This document shows positions 6,165-12,745 of a stretch of DNA of 28,768 nucleotides, one piece after another. A model generated the notes under the pieces. It was not told the DNA's origin. It did no database searches and worked only from the letters and a program-made list of their open reading frames with translations. Within the stretch, counting starts at the first letter, position 1; each line of letters begins with the position of its first letter. The stretch is from IMG/VR virus record IMGVR_UViG_3300030012_000403, positions 1 to 28,768 of that record; one strand, given 5' to 3'. The stretch comes from a virus. Position numbers and translations under genes: made by a program.

Positions 6165-6619
6165 TATTTACTCCTTTTTATTTTATTTAAGTGCATATCT
6201 CTGGCATCATATTGTTTTTTTAAATCAAAATAACTTGCCATAGTTTTATGAAAATCATTAATATTAATTTTTTTACTGTTTACCTGATCCCAACAACTCA
6301 TAATAATTTTCAAAAATTCTCTCCATTCTTTTTTGTCTGAATTTCCAACAAAAGATTTATTTATTTTTTCCATTCTCCTTTCCATTTGAACTTCTCTGTT
6401 AGCATTTTCTAAATGTTTTTTTATTTTGCCTATGTTAGGCAAGGATTTAGGATAAATCTCAAGAGAAAATACATCCAAAGCTCTTTTAAAGGTATCAGCC
6501 TCATACTTAATAAATATTTTCTTTAACTCTAATGCATATTTTTTGTTTGCAGGAAGATTAAAAGTTTGAAATAACTCTCTTACCCTTTTTTTTGCTTCTT
6601 CACTTGAGCAAATCATCAT
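6164..6619 (-). CDS. Replication-block protein, possible helicase loader
   Basis: A 151-residue, all-helical, charged protein. The pattern of an N-terminal helical domain (KKRVRELFQTFNLP ... FKRALDVFSLEIYPKSLPNI) and a charged C-terminus directly after a DnaD-like initiator recalls phage loader/organiser proteins such as the G39P type, but similarity is only structural. It overlaps the initiator by 20 bases. Two ATGs stand in tandem (6619 and 6616); GGAGG lies only three bases before the first and six before the second, so 6616 may be the real start. Confidence 0.45.
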   Translation of the reverse strand: MMICSSEEAKKRVRELFQTFNLPANKKYALELKKIFIKYEADTFKRALDVFSLEIYPKSLPNIGKIKKHLENANREVQMERRMEKINKSFVGNSDKKEWREFLKIIMSCWDQVNSKKININDFHKTMASYFDLKKQYDARDMHLNKIKRSK

Positions 6620-7244
6620 AGTCCTCCAATTTATTTCTTTTTTCGTTACCCCTTAACCAATTTTTAAAAGCTGAATTATATTGACTGTATCTTTTACCAT
6701 GAGCCAATAAATAATCTTTAAATTTATCGAATTCAAAATAAACATCTTGACTTGAAAATTCTTTTTTTAATTCTGTAAGATTATCTTCTATTTCTTTTAA
6801 TTGTTCTTGCTTTGTTTTTTTCTTTTTTACTACAACCTTTACTTTATCTTTAAATTTATACTTAACATTATCCTTCTCTTTATCTTTAGAGGCTTGTAAG
6901 GGGCTTGTAAGCCCCTCATATAGACCATATTTAGTTAATATCTTAATTACAGATAAATGAGCTTTATTATTTGGATTTAATTCACCATATTGATATTGAA
7001 CAAATTTAGGGATAAACCATTTATCAACCTTAAAATTATTAATCTTTCTGTCAAATGTTTTTAATATCTTATCTTGATCTAAATCTAATTTAAGTTGAAA
7101 CGATGCTCTTTCTACATCCACATCCCAGATACCAGCATGATCACAATCAGTTAAAAGATATATCCAGAACAACTTCATATCAGTATCAAGTTCTCTGATC
7201 CACCTTTTGCGAAATAGATTGGTATCTAAAAATCGCTTTGCCAT
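6600..7244 (-). CDS. DnaD-like replication initiator/organiser
   Basis: A 214-residue protein. The N-terminal ~110 residues (FRKRWIRELDTDMKLFWIYL, then LLTDCDHAGIWDVDVERASF, followed by WFIPKFVQYQYGELNPNN) form the winged-helix pattern of phage replisome organisers related to DnaD. A flexible Lys/Asp linker follows (about 115-145, KDKEKDN ... VVVKKKKTK). The C-terminal part (YFEFDKFKDYLLAHGKRYSQ, then AFKNWLRGNE) resembles the DnaB_2/YjqA-like tail with its aromatic FKNWL motif. It probably binds the origin and recruits the host helicase. The linker DNA contains GGC-ttgtaa-GGGGC-ttgtaa-GCCCC (6891-6915), echoed between terS and terL. Confidence 0.65.
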   Translation of the reverse strand: MAKRFLDTNLFRKRWIRELDTDMKLFWIYLLTDCDHAGIWDVDVERASFQLKLDLDQDKILKTFDRKINNFKVDKWFIPKFVQYQYGELNPNNKAHLSVIKILTKYGLYEGLTSPLQASKDKEKDNVKYKFKDKVKVVVKKKKTKQEQLKEIEDNLTELKKEFSSQDVYFEFDKFKDYLLAHGKRYSQYNSAFKNWLRGNEKRNKLEDYDDLLK

Positions 7245-7540
7245 TACAGAGTGTCTCTTGATGAGTATCGTGTTCTAAATTCAAGCTCTCTTTCTTCTCT
7301 TAATCTAAAAGTTTCCTCATCTCTTAATTCTGGATTTTCAGATTGTATCTTCCTTCTTGCTCTTGTTATTGATTCCCAGTTAGGGAGTTCATTTTTAGAA
7401 AGCATCATTAATAGGTCTAACGCTGTCATACTACCAACTTTATGAGATAAGTGGTCATACCATACCCTAGCCATTAAAATAGCATCAGATTTGCGATATT
7501 TTTTATTTGACTTTAGCAAAGCCTTTATCTTTTTCTGCAT
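7244..7540 (-). CDS. Small conserved-looking phage protein of the replication block
   Basis: A 98-residue protein with a helical N-terminal half (SNKKYRKSDAILMARVWYDH, then a Leu/Met-rich SMTALDLLMMLSKNEL) and a motif LPNWESITRARRKIQSENPELR (about 52-73) recurring in phage proteins beside replication genes. The basic SITRARRKIQ segment suggests a DNA-contacting helix, but no function is known to me. It overlaps the end of the HNH gene upstream by 38 bases and ends TAATG into the initiator. Confidence 0.65.
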   Translation of the reverse strand: MQKKIKALLKSNKKYRKSDAILMARVWYDHLSHKVGSMTALDLLMMLSKNELPNWESITRARRKIQSENPELRDEETFRLREERELEFRTRYSSRDTL

Positions 7541-7898
7541 CTAACATCCTCCTTAGTTTTTGATAATTTTCTTCTGTTGCAATATCTTTCTTCTTTACCA
7601 AAGATTGATTGTGCAATTTGTTGATATTATCAGTTTCCTTTTTAGTAAATTTTTCTTCCCATAAATGAACATGATCCATAGGAAAGCTGCCAACATGGAG
7701 ATGGCATCCAAAACAAAGAGCCATCGCATTAGCTGGTTCTATTCTAGTGGCCCATGATCTCCTTCCGTAAAAGTGGGAACAATGTAAACTTGCACTCCTC
7801 TCGTGGTATTTCTTCCCACATCTTTGGCAAGTCCAATTATCTCTAAAGCGAATATAATCGGAAAACACTATATCCCACTTAGTACGTTTTATCGCCAT
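7503..7898 (-). CDS. HNH nuclease, NinG-like recombination protein
   Basis: A 131-residue HNH/zinc-finger nuclease. C24 and C27 (CQRCGKKY), H39-C40-H42 (LHCSHFYGRR) and N57 with C62, C65 and H66 (NAMALCFGCH) supply the zinc ligands and the HNH active site. The HCSHFYGRR and ALCFGCH blocks resemble the NinG (Rap) recombination nucleases of lambdoid phages, which cut branched DNA. The rest, about 65 residues, is charged and helical. It sits with replication genes, favouring a recombination role over homing. ATG 7898 overlaps the preceding small gene by ten bases. Confidence 0.75.
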   Translation of the reverse strand: MAIKRTKWDIVFSDYIRFRDNWTCQRCGKKYHERSASLHCSHFYGRRSWATRIEPANAMALCFGCHLHVGSFPMDHVHLWEEKFTKKETDNINKLHNQSLVKKKDIATEENYQKLRRMLDAEKDKGFAKVK

Positions 7899-8035
7899 TT
7901 AACCAACATTTTTATAATTGATCCCAGGTTATTAAAAATTTGTTTTATTTTAGTGCCAACCTCAATATCACTTTTTTTAACAGCCTTTTCTGGCAATTCT
8001 TTATCTGGCTCCCTCATGTAGAATGGATGAGGCAT
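7889..8035 (-). CDS. Tiny hypothetical protein
   Basis: A 48-residue ORF starts MPHPFYMREPDKELPEK and ends in a basic amphipathic helix (IKQIFNNLGSIIKMLVKWR). Its ATG (8035) overlaps the stop of the upstream gene by TAATG and its stop lies inside the HNH gene start, so it exactly fills a gap in the series. Function unknown. Confidence 0.6.
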   Translation of the reverse strand: MPHPFYMREPDKELPEKAVKKSDIEVGTKIKQIFNNLGSIIKMLVKWR

Positions 8036-8448
8036 TACATTTCCTTTAAATGTTTATCTTGAGCTGCAAACTCATCGGCCTCAATCTCTGAATATACTTC
8101 ACCATAGGCAGATATAACCATTAGAGTCAATCTATCTTTCAATCGCTTTTCAGCCATAGCAAAAGGATAGGGAACAAAACAATTTTTGTGGTTTGCCTCT
8201 CCATGAGTCCATACCTCTTTTTCATTCCCTTCCTCATCAGATATTTTAGCATAGCCAAGCATAACAACTGCATCTGGTTCATTCTTAACATACTCTGGCT
8301 TTGTAAATTCGATTTTCTCCTTATCTGCTATTACCATACAGCCTTTATGAGATATAATCCATTTACCAGATTGTTTATGCTTCCAGAAATGATGACCTTC
8401 TAGGCCATATCTTTCAGCCAAAAATTTATTCCAATCTTGATTATCCAT
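8035..8448 (-). CDS. Putative DNA-annealing/recombination-associated protein
   Basis: A 137-residue protein. Its C-terminal block VPYPFAMAEKRLKDRLTLMV followed by ISAYGEVYSEIEADEF resembles the MAEKRAKDR...YGEVYSEDEADDF block of phage proteins that I associate with Rad52/Erf-like single-strand annealing functions or their neighbours. The first 90 residues form a small beta-rich domain (KWIISHKGCMVIADKEKIEF). The neighbouring NinG-like nuclease supports a recombination role, but the assignment is from memory of a pattern. AGGAGG lies just before ATG 8448, inside the end of the upstream gene. Confidence 0.5.
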   Translation of the reverse strand: MDNQDWNKFLAERYGLEGHHFWKHKQSGKWIISHKGCMVIADKEKIEFTKPEYVKNEPDAVVMLGYAKISDEEGNEKEVWTHGEANHKNCFVPYPFAMAEKRLKDRLTLMVISAYGEVYSEIEADEFAAQDKHLKEM

Positions 8449-8677
8449 TAATCCTCCTATTAATTAAGTCGATGACTTTTTGTTTTATTATTACTTTTTC
8501 TTTTCCTATGATCATATACGCTTCATGGAGAAACGCATTGTCATCTTTATAATCATCAAGAAATTTTATTGCTTCTTCAACAGCTGTTTCCAGATCAGTA
8601 GATTCTATTCTCTTCTTAGTTAGCTTTTCGTAAAAGTCATAAACAATATCTATTTGATATAATTTATCCAATGACAC
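8441..8677 (-). CDS. Small hypothetical early protein
   Basis: A 78-residue acidic helical protein starting with GTG at 8677; AGGAGG lies eight bases before this GTG. It overlaps the preceding 48-residue gene by 14 bases and the following gene by eight. No motif beyond predicted helices (DLETAVEEAIKFLDDYKDDN) is visible. Function unknown. Confidence 0.7.
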   Translation of the reverse strand: MSLDKLYQIDIVYDFYEKLTKKRIESTDLETAVEEAIKFLDDYKDDNAFLHEAYMIIGKEKVIIKQKVIDLINRRING

Positions 8678-8810
8678 GAACTCGCCCTCCTAATTTATCT
8701 ACAATCTTTTCAAGCCTAGCACTTAATACCAAAAACCTCTCCAACGTCATGTCTTTAGGTCTTGGGATTATCAAGCTGTATGATCCATCTTCATTTTCTT
8801 TAATATTCAT
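8664..8810 (-). CDS. Tiny hypothetical early protein
   Basis: A 48-residue ORF starting MNIKENEDGSYSLIIPRPKD, then MTLERFLVLSARLEKIVDKL (an amphipathic helix) and a basic GGRVRV end. TGGAGG lies four bases before ATG 8810. Its ATG overlaps the stop of the upstream candidate ORF (ATGA) and its stop overlaps the next gene, so it fits the coupled chain. Confidence 0.7.
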   Translation of the reverse strand: MNIKENEDGSYSLIIPRPKDMTLERFLVLSARLEKIVDKLGGRVRVIG

Positions 8811-8920
8811 TTATCCTCCAAATATATGATTGGGCTGCATACTGAGTTAGGAGGACATACCAAAGGAGAGAGAGGTAAGTAGCACACAGCCCAAATTATT
8901 TTTTTATAGTCCTCCACCAT
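8807..8920 (-). CDS. Candidate 37-residue cysteine/proline-rich peptide
   Basis: The stretch between two early genes stays open as a 37-codon frame whose core reads WAVCYLPLSPLVCPPNSVCS, with three cysteines and five prolines over about 20 residues. ATG 8920 lies three bases after the previous stop without its own ribosome site; a strong GGAGG lies just inside the frame with no ATG after it, so the true start may be a non-standard codon. The stop overlaps the next ATG (ATGA). The frame also carries an inverted repeat. Coding status is uncertain. Confidence 0.4.
   Translation of the reverse strand: MVEDYKKIIWAVCYLPLSPLVCPPNSVCSPIIYLEDK
8830..8894. repeat. Inverted repeat TTGGGCTG / CAGCCCAA
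   Basis: Perfect 8-base arms at 8830-8837 and 8887-8894 are separated by 49 bases holding GGAGG-like and pyrimidine-rich stretches. In the minus-strand RNA this can fold as a long hairpin hiding internal sites between two early genes. Confidence 0.5.
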
Positions 8921-8923
8921 ATT

Positions 8924-9133
8924 TTAATTTATATCTAAAGATTTACTTTCAAAAACCTTTTCTATTGTTTCTCCCATCTGTTTCTCAACTAAAAGGTTAT
9001 TATACATCTCCATCGCAATAAAGCAATTATCTTTCCAATACTTTGCTTTTTGTTTATATATAGCAATTCTACTCCAAACAAAGGCTACCGAACTAACGAT
9101 AGCCATTCCTATCAATAAATCTAATCCGTTCAT
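8924..9133 (-). CDS. Small membrane protein, early region
   Basis: A 69-residue protein with one N-terminal membrane segment (LLIGMAIVSSVAFVWSRIAI, about residues 5-24) and a cytoplasmic-looking charged C-terminus. I chose ATG 9133 over the in-frame ATG at 9151 because AGGAGG lies at the right distance from 9133, while 9151 has no ribosome site and would overlap the preceding gene. Function unknown; early small membrane proteins can affect host envelope processes. Confidence 0.7.
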   Translation of the reverse strand: MNGLDLLIGMAIVSSVAFVWSRIAIYKQKAKYWKDNCFIAMEMYNNLLVEKQMGETIEKVFESKSLDIN

Positions 9134-9144
9134 TATTTCTCCTC

Positions 9145-9447
9145 CTACCAATTAGCTACTTTGTTTTTGATTAACTTCTTAATTGAAATAAAAAGCATAG
9201 GAAACTTATAAGTATATTTCTCATTATAATCTTTAAGTTCCTTTACTTCAAGCCTTAAATCATCAATTTCTTCTTTAAGAATTTTGATTTCTTTCTCAGC
9301 TTGTTTTTTTATTTCATTAGCTCTTCTTATTTCTTCAGTAGCGTTAAAAACTCTATAACGCTCCTCTCTCAAAAGATCGTAAATATATTGTTCTGAACCT
9401 TCATAGTCATCAAGATTGTATTTATATTTAGTATATTTAGTTTTCAT
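9145..9447 (-). CDS. Coiled-coil early protein, unknown function
   Basis: A 100-residue protein with Tyr-rich ends and a central coiled coil (EIRRANEIKKQAEKEIKILK, EEIDDLRLEVKELKDYNEK; about residues 38-78). The C-terminus is basic and hydrophobic (MLFISIKKLIKNK). ATG 9447 follows AAGGAGGACAAACA, the standard early ribosome site of this genome. No family recognised. Confidence 0.75.
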   Translation of the reverse strand: MKTKYTKYKYNLDDYEGSEQYIYDLLREERYRVFNATEEIRRANEIKKQAEKEIKILKEEIDDLRLEVKELKDYNEKYTYKFPMLFISIKKLIKNKVANW

Positions 9448-9464
9448 TGTTTGTCCTCCTTGAT

Positions 9465-9905
9465 TTAATTATTCATCTCTTTATAGATATTATAAAAAGC
9501 TGAGTTGTTTTCTTTTAAGGTTTTAATTTGATGGCAATTAGCACATAAAACCCTACATTTTTTTACTTCTGCTTTAAGTTTGTCGAGATTGCCATTCAAA
9601 AGATTTGTAATGTTAGAGTGCTTTTCATATTCACTCTTATGGTCAAACTGCATCTTCAACATATCTGATTCTCCACAATGCTCACATGACTTGCCAAGTA
9701 AATAATTATATTTCCACATAGCTCCTCTACGACTCGACCACCTTCCACTAAATTTGCTTTTATATCTTTTATTCCTAGCAAGTACCTTTTCTTTACCTTT
9801 TGGATCAAGGTAATAACTAATTGTGGATTTAGAACAATTTAACTTCTTCGATATTTGGTTATAAGTATAACCTTTAGACCTCAAATTCAAAATAGCTTGT
9901 TTCAT
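9465..9905 (-). CDS. HNH endonuclease with N-terminal helix-turn-helix (homing-type)
   Basis: A 146-residue protein. Residues about 3-33 (YTYNQISKKLNCSKSTISYY) are a resolvase-like helix-turn-helix. The HNH domain follows: C74 and C77 (CEHCGES), D88-H89 (MQFDHKS), NLLNGN (about 101-106) and C121, C124, H125 (VLCANCHQIK). This build is typical of free-standing phage homing endonucleases. It nicks or cuts DNA and may promote its own spread; with an ORF-less group I intron in the same genome, action on the intron site in trans is conceivable but unproven. AAGGAGG precedes ATG 9905, which overlaps the upstream stop by TAATG. Confidence 0.85.
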   Translation of the reverse strand: MKQAILNLRSKGYTYNQISKKLNCSKSTISYYLDPKGKEKVLARNKRYKSKFSGRWSSRRGAMWKYNYLLGKSCEHCGESDMLKMQFDHKSEYEKHSNITNLLNGNLDKLKAEVKKCRVLCANCHQIKTLKENNSAFYNIYKEMNN

Positions 9906-10180
9906 TATTTGTCCTCCTTACCATGTGGAATTTGCGATATAAAATAATCTCTTAGCTCGTTTCTTTCTCTAAATAAATCGTCAAACAACTCTTGTTTGGT
10001 AATTAATCTTATTCTTTCTTTGTAAGCTGGGTGTTCTGCTTTGTTTACTCCATATAAACTGTTACAAGCGTATTTTTTAGCATCATTTAAATTATCAAAT
10101 ACATTATAACCTATTTCGTTACCTTCTACGATTTGAATATTATTAAATAATACTTGGTATTTGTATGGTTGTTTTTCCAT
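9905..10180 (-). CDS. First early gene, unknown function
   Basis: A 91-residue protein with no recognised family; a mixed alpha/beta sequence (KYQVLFNNIQIVEG, ERIRLITKQELFDDLFRERN) suggests a compact soluble protein. It is the first gene after the terminator and candidate promoter, so is probably expressed very early, a position often used for host-takeover proteins. TAGGAGG lies eight bases before ATG 10180. Confidence 0.7.
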   Translation of the reverse strand: MEKQPYKYQVLFNNIQIVEGNEIGYNVFDNLNDAKKYACNSLYGVNKAEHPAYKERIRLITKQELFDDLFRERNELRDYFISQIPHGKEDK

Positions 10181-10216
10181 TATTTGTCCTCCTAAAGACG
10201 TTTGTTTGATTACTCG

Positions 10217-10244
10217 ATTATAATATTATTTTATTAAAAAACAA
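10217..10244 (-). promoter_or_regulatory. Candidate early promoter
   Basis: On the minus strand a perfect -10 box TATAAT (10222-10217) is preceded, 16 bases upstream, by TTGTTT (10244-10239), matching only the TTG of the -35 consensus. It lies between the terminator and the first early gene and would give a leader of roughly 30 bases. The AT-rich setting lowers confidence. Confidence 0.5.
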
Positions 10245-10254
10245 AGAAAATAAT

Positions 10255-10291
10255 AAAAAAAATTCCCCCCTTTGAAGTAATCTCTGGGGGG
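10255..10291 (-). terminator. Rho-independent terminator of the late operon
   Basis: Minus-strand RNA reads CCCCCC (10291-10286), a 15-base loop able to form a small inner stem, GGGGGG (10270-10265), AA and eight U (10262-10255). It lies 25 bases after the last tail gene's stop and ahead of the early promoter candidate. Confidence 0.85.
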
Positions 10292-10314
10292 AGGAGGAGA
10301 GAGGAGGAGAGAAA
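10286..10314. repeat. 29-base homopurine/homopyrimidine tract with tandem GAGGAGGAGA
   Basis: The plus strand is purine only from 10286 to 10314 and holds GAGGAGGAGA twice in tandem (10291-10300, 10301-10310). In late minus-strand RNA it is a CUCCUCC-rich pyrimidine run between the last tail stop codon and the terminator, complementary to the GGAGGA ribosome sites of the early genes. Confidence 0.8.
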
Positions 10315-10315
10315 T

Positions 10316-10711
10316 CTATAATTGTTCTATCAGATTCAGCGTGATGCTCGTTGCTCCTTGTGCCACTTCCTCAAAAGCGAAAGTATCTTGATCAAACCTA
10401 ACTTTAATGCCAGTCGTACCAAAATTATCTTCACTAAAAAAGAAAAAGTTTTTTCTTCCATCTGCATAATCTATTAATGCTTGTAGTTTTGCTTGATCTG
10501 TACTATTTAAAAAAGAATAAGTCATAGCCCAACCTCTTCTTTTTCCAAATCTTTCTACTGTATAAACCTCACCACCAATGGCTTGATTCCTTATAATTCC
10601 TTCATAATTCGTGCCATACTGAACTCCGATATTAGGATTTCTGTCTGGTGTAAATGTAGATTTACTAGCTCCATTATCGCCATCATCGAAAGCTGCTGTT
10701 GAAATTGCCAT
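10316..10711 (-). CDS. Tail protein (tail tip region)
   Basis: A 131-residue protein in the tail block after the large tail-tip gene. The sequence RGWAMTYSFLNSTDQAKLQA followed by LIDYADGRKNFFFF resembles small minor tail proteins that describe a grid of residues packing at the tail tip (gpM-like or DUF2460-like), but no decisive motif is seen. Beta-rich composition and position support a virion role. It is the last late gene; its TAG is followed by a pyrimidine tract and terminator. ATG 10711 overlaps the preceding stop. Confidence 0.65.
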   Translation of the reverse strand: MAISTAAFDDGDNGASKSTFTPDRNPNIGVQYGTNYEGIIRNQAIGGEVYTVERFGKRRGWAMTYSFLNSTDQAKLQALIDYADGRKNFFFFSEDNFGTTGIKVRFDQDTFAFEEVAQGATSITLNLIEQL

Positions 10712-12744
10712 TAACTGACCTCCGTAAATTGTGCTTGTATTCTTCCTAAAGTTCTTGAAATAGATGTAATCATAAAATATGCACCACTAAAACTTTTATT
10801 AAATGCAGTTGCTGGTAGCATAGATGAGAACTCACATATATCACCAATCTCCATATTAAACTTAGCTGGATTAACAACTTCTGCTGTCATTATAACTCTT
10901 GGAGAAGATCGTAAGTTTCCATAATAATCTATAAAACCAGCATTGGGTGTGGATGGTGTTAAGTCCGATCCAATTCCCCCAGATAACATATCAAGATTAA
11001 CTGTAACAACTTGAGCAGTTGCTATATTATAATTGCTTCTTATTGTTGATTCTGATGCTGTTTGTTGATTTCTATATAATCTACTCTTTGCTGGATGTGG
11101 ATCATAATTAACTAAAATATCTGTAATAATATTTGAGATTGGTGTATGTGAATATTGAATATTAGCTAAATCATTTTTATCTAAGCTATGATTAGCAGAG
11201 CTATAACTATTCTTTACATGGATATATCTCACATCTCCATCAGCTTCAAATACACTAATAAAACCACCTTCAAACTGCATCTGATCTAAAATCTTTTTGG
11301 CTGGTAATGGTGTAAGTTGATTATAGCGTATAGTCCAAGAACTTCTATCAGTATCTAAATCACTCCATCCAGTCGGATCGGCTGAACCAGCTCCATCCGT
11401 ATCTACTCCTAATATACTATGAACAAAAGAGCGATGTGCTTCGTGTATCTTATCAACTCGTGTTGTTGATGATTTATAACCTCTTGGCTCACCACTATAA
11501 CCTAAAAAACCAAACTCAATCTCATCTTCAAATTTAGTTAAGTATGCAAATACTTCTTTTAATTCAACAACTGCTGATGGGGAAGATCCTGAAGAATATT
11601 GAAACTCTACTTCTACCTCAATCTTTTTTGCATTACCAGTTGCTGTAACAGTTGCTGTTCGATTAGATACGTTGCCAGTAAATATTTGCTCTGCACCAGT
11701 TCCAACATTTGCATTATCTGCATCTAATAAATATAATTTTACATGAGCTTCTGGCAGATCACTAAAACTGCTTACATTAAAGAACGCTCTAGCTTGTTGG
11801 CCTTCTTCTATCTCATCATCTAAAGTATATCTTTCTTTGTGAGTATATGTACCATTTGAAACACCACCTACTGGAAAAGTAAATGTTGCTTCTGTGGCAT
11901 CATTGTTATCAAAAGAGTTCGATACATTGGCCAAAGTTATTTCTGTACTTGTTGTGGAAGAGGTAGAGGAAACTGGTGGCACTTGATAAATATATTTACC
12001 ACTAACTGGCATTTTATTTACTTTTACATTACCTGCTGTTGAGTTTTCTGTTTCCCCAGCAGAATAATGTATAAAAGCATCGTAATTGCTTAGATAAGTA
12101 TAAATATTTTCATCTTCATCTTCTGCTGTTGTTCCAGTAATAAAACTTATTCCAGTTGTGTCATACTTAGTAAAAGGAACTTTTCTGAAAAAGTTTGGAG
12201 TTCCATTTAATTTTGTTGTTGCAGTTCGATCTCCAGCTGTATCGCTAAAATTACCATAAGCTAACGGAGAGGGAACTTTTTCTGCACTATAAACATTTGG
12301 AACAAATACATTATCATAAGGCCTTTTAGCTACAATATTCAATGTAATCGTAGTGTCGTTATGTTGAATTGATTCCAATCTTCCTTGATATATTTGTGGG
12401 ATATTGTTGAAGTTAGCCACACTAGAAGAAGTATCAAGATTAGAAAATATTTTTACATCTCCATTTAAATAAAAATTAGAGCCAAACAATAAATCTTGCC
12501 TTAAATCAGAATCATCTTGCAATTCAACAGATAGATTGCTGATTGATGATGTAGAATTAAAAATATTTATTGATTCTCTTATACTTGGTGAGTTTAAAAT
12601 AATTCCAGAGTATGCAACTGAATTTACTGTTTGATCATAAAATGAAAATGCTTTAAATCCACTAGCATCTGTTTCAAATAATTGAACTAGCCAATTCTCT
12701 TTCATTCCAGAAGTTGGCGACCATGAACCTTGACTTAAAGCCAT
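10711..12744 (-). CDS. Large tail tip / baseplate hub protein
   Basis: A 677-residue beta-rich protein directly after the tape measure gene, where siphoviruses place distal tail and hub proteins. The N-terminus (MALSQGSWSPTSGMKENWLV, followed by VQLFETDASGF) and a repeated-domain body with many Ser/Thr/Asn suggest stacked beta domains. The C-terminal third (DLANIQYSHTPISNIITDILV, then MEIGDICEFSSMLPATAF) recalls tail hub proteins that start the tail tube. No enzymatic domain was recognised. It is one base away from the tape measure stop. Confidence 0.7.
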   Translation of the reverse strand: MALSQGSWSPTSGMKENWLVQLFETDASGFKAFSFYDQTVNSVAYSGIILNSPSIRESINIFNSTSSISNLSVELQDDSDLRQDLLFGSNFYLNGDVKIFSNLDTSSSVANFNNIPQIYQGRLESIQHNDTTITLNIVAKRPYDNVFVPNVYSAEKVPSPLAYGNFSDTAGDRTATTKLNGTPNFFRKVPFTKYDTTGISFITGTTAEDEDENIYTYLSNYDAFIHYSAGETENSTAGNVKVNKMPVSGKYIYQVPPVSSTSSTTSTEITLANVSNSFDNNDATEATFTFPVGGVSNGTYTHKERYTLDDEIEEGQQARAFFNVSSFSDLPEAHVKLYLLDADNANVGTGAEQIFTGNVSNRTATVTATGNAKKIEVEVEFQYSSGSSPSAVVELKEVFAYLTKFEDEIEFGFLGYSGEPRGYKSSTTRVDKIHEAHRSFVHSILGVDTDGAGSADPTGWSDLDTDRSSWTIRYNQLTPLPAKKILDQMQFEGGFISVFEADGDVRYIHVKNSYSSANHSLDKNDLANIQYSHTPISNIITDILVNYDPHPAKSRLYRNQQTASESTIRSNYNIATAQVVTVNLDMLSGGIGSDLTPSTPNAGFIDYYGNLRSSPRVIMTAEVVNPAKFNMEIGDICEFSSMLPATAFNKSFSGAYFMITSISRTLGRIQAQFTEVS

Positions 12745-12745
12745 A

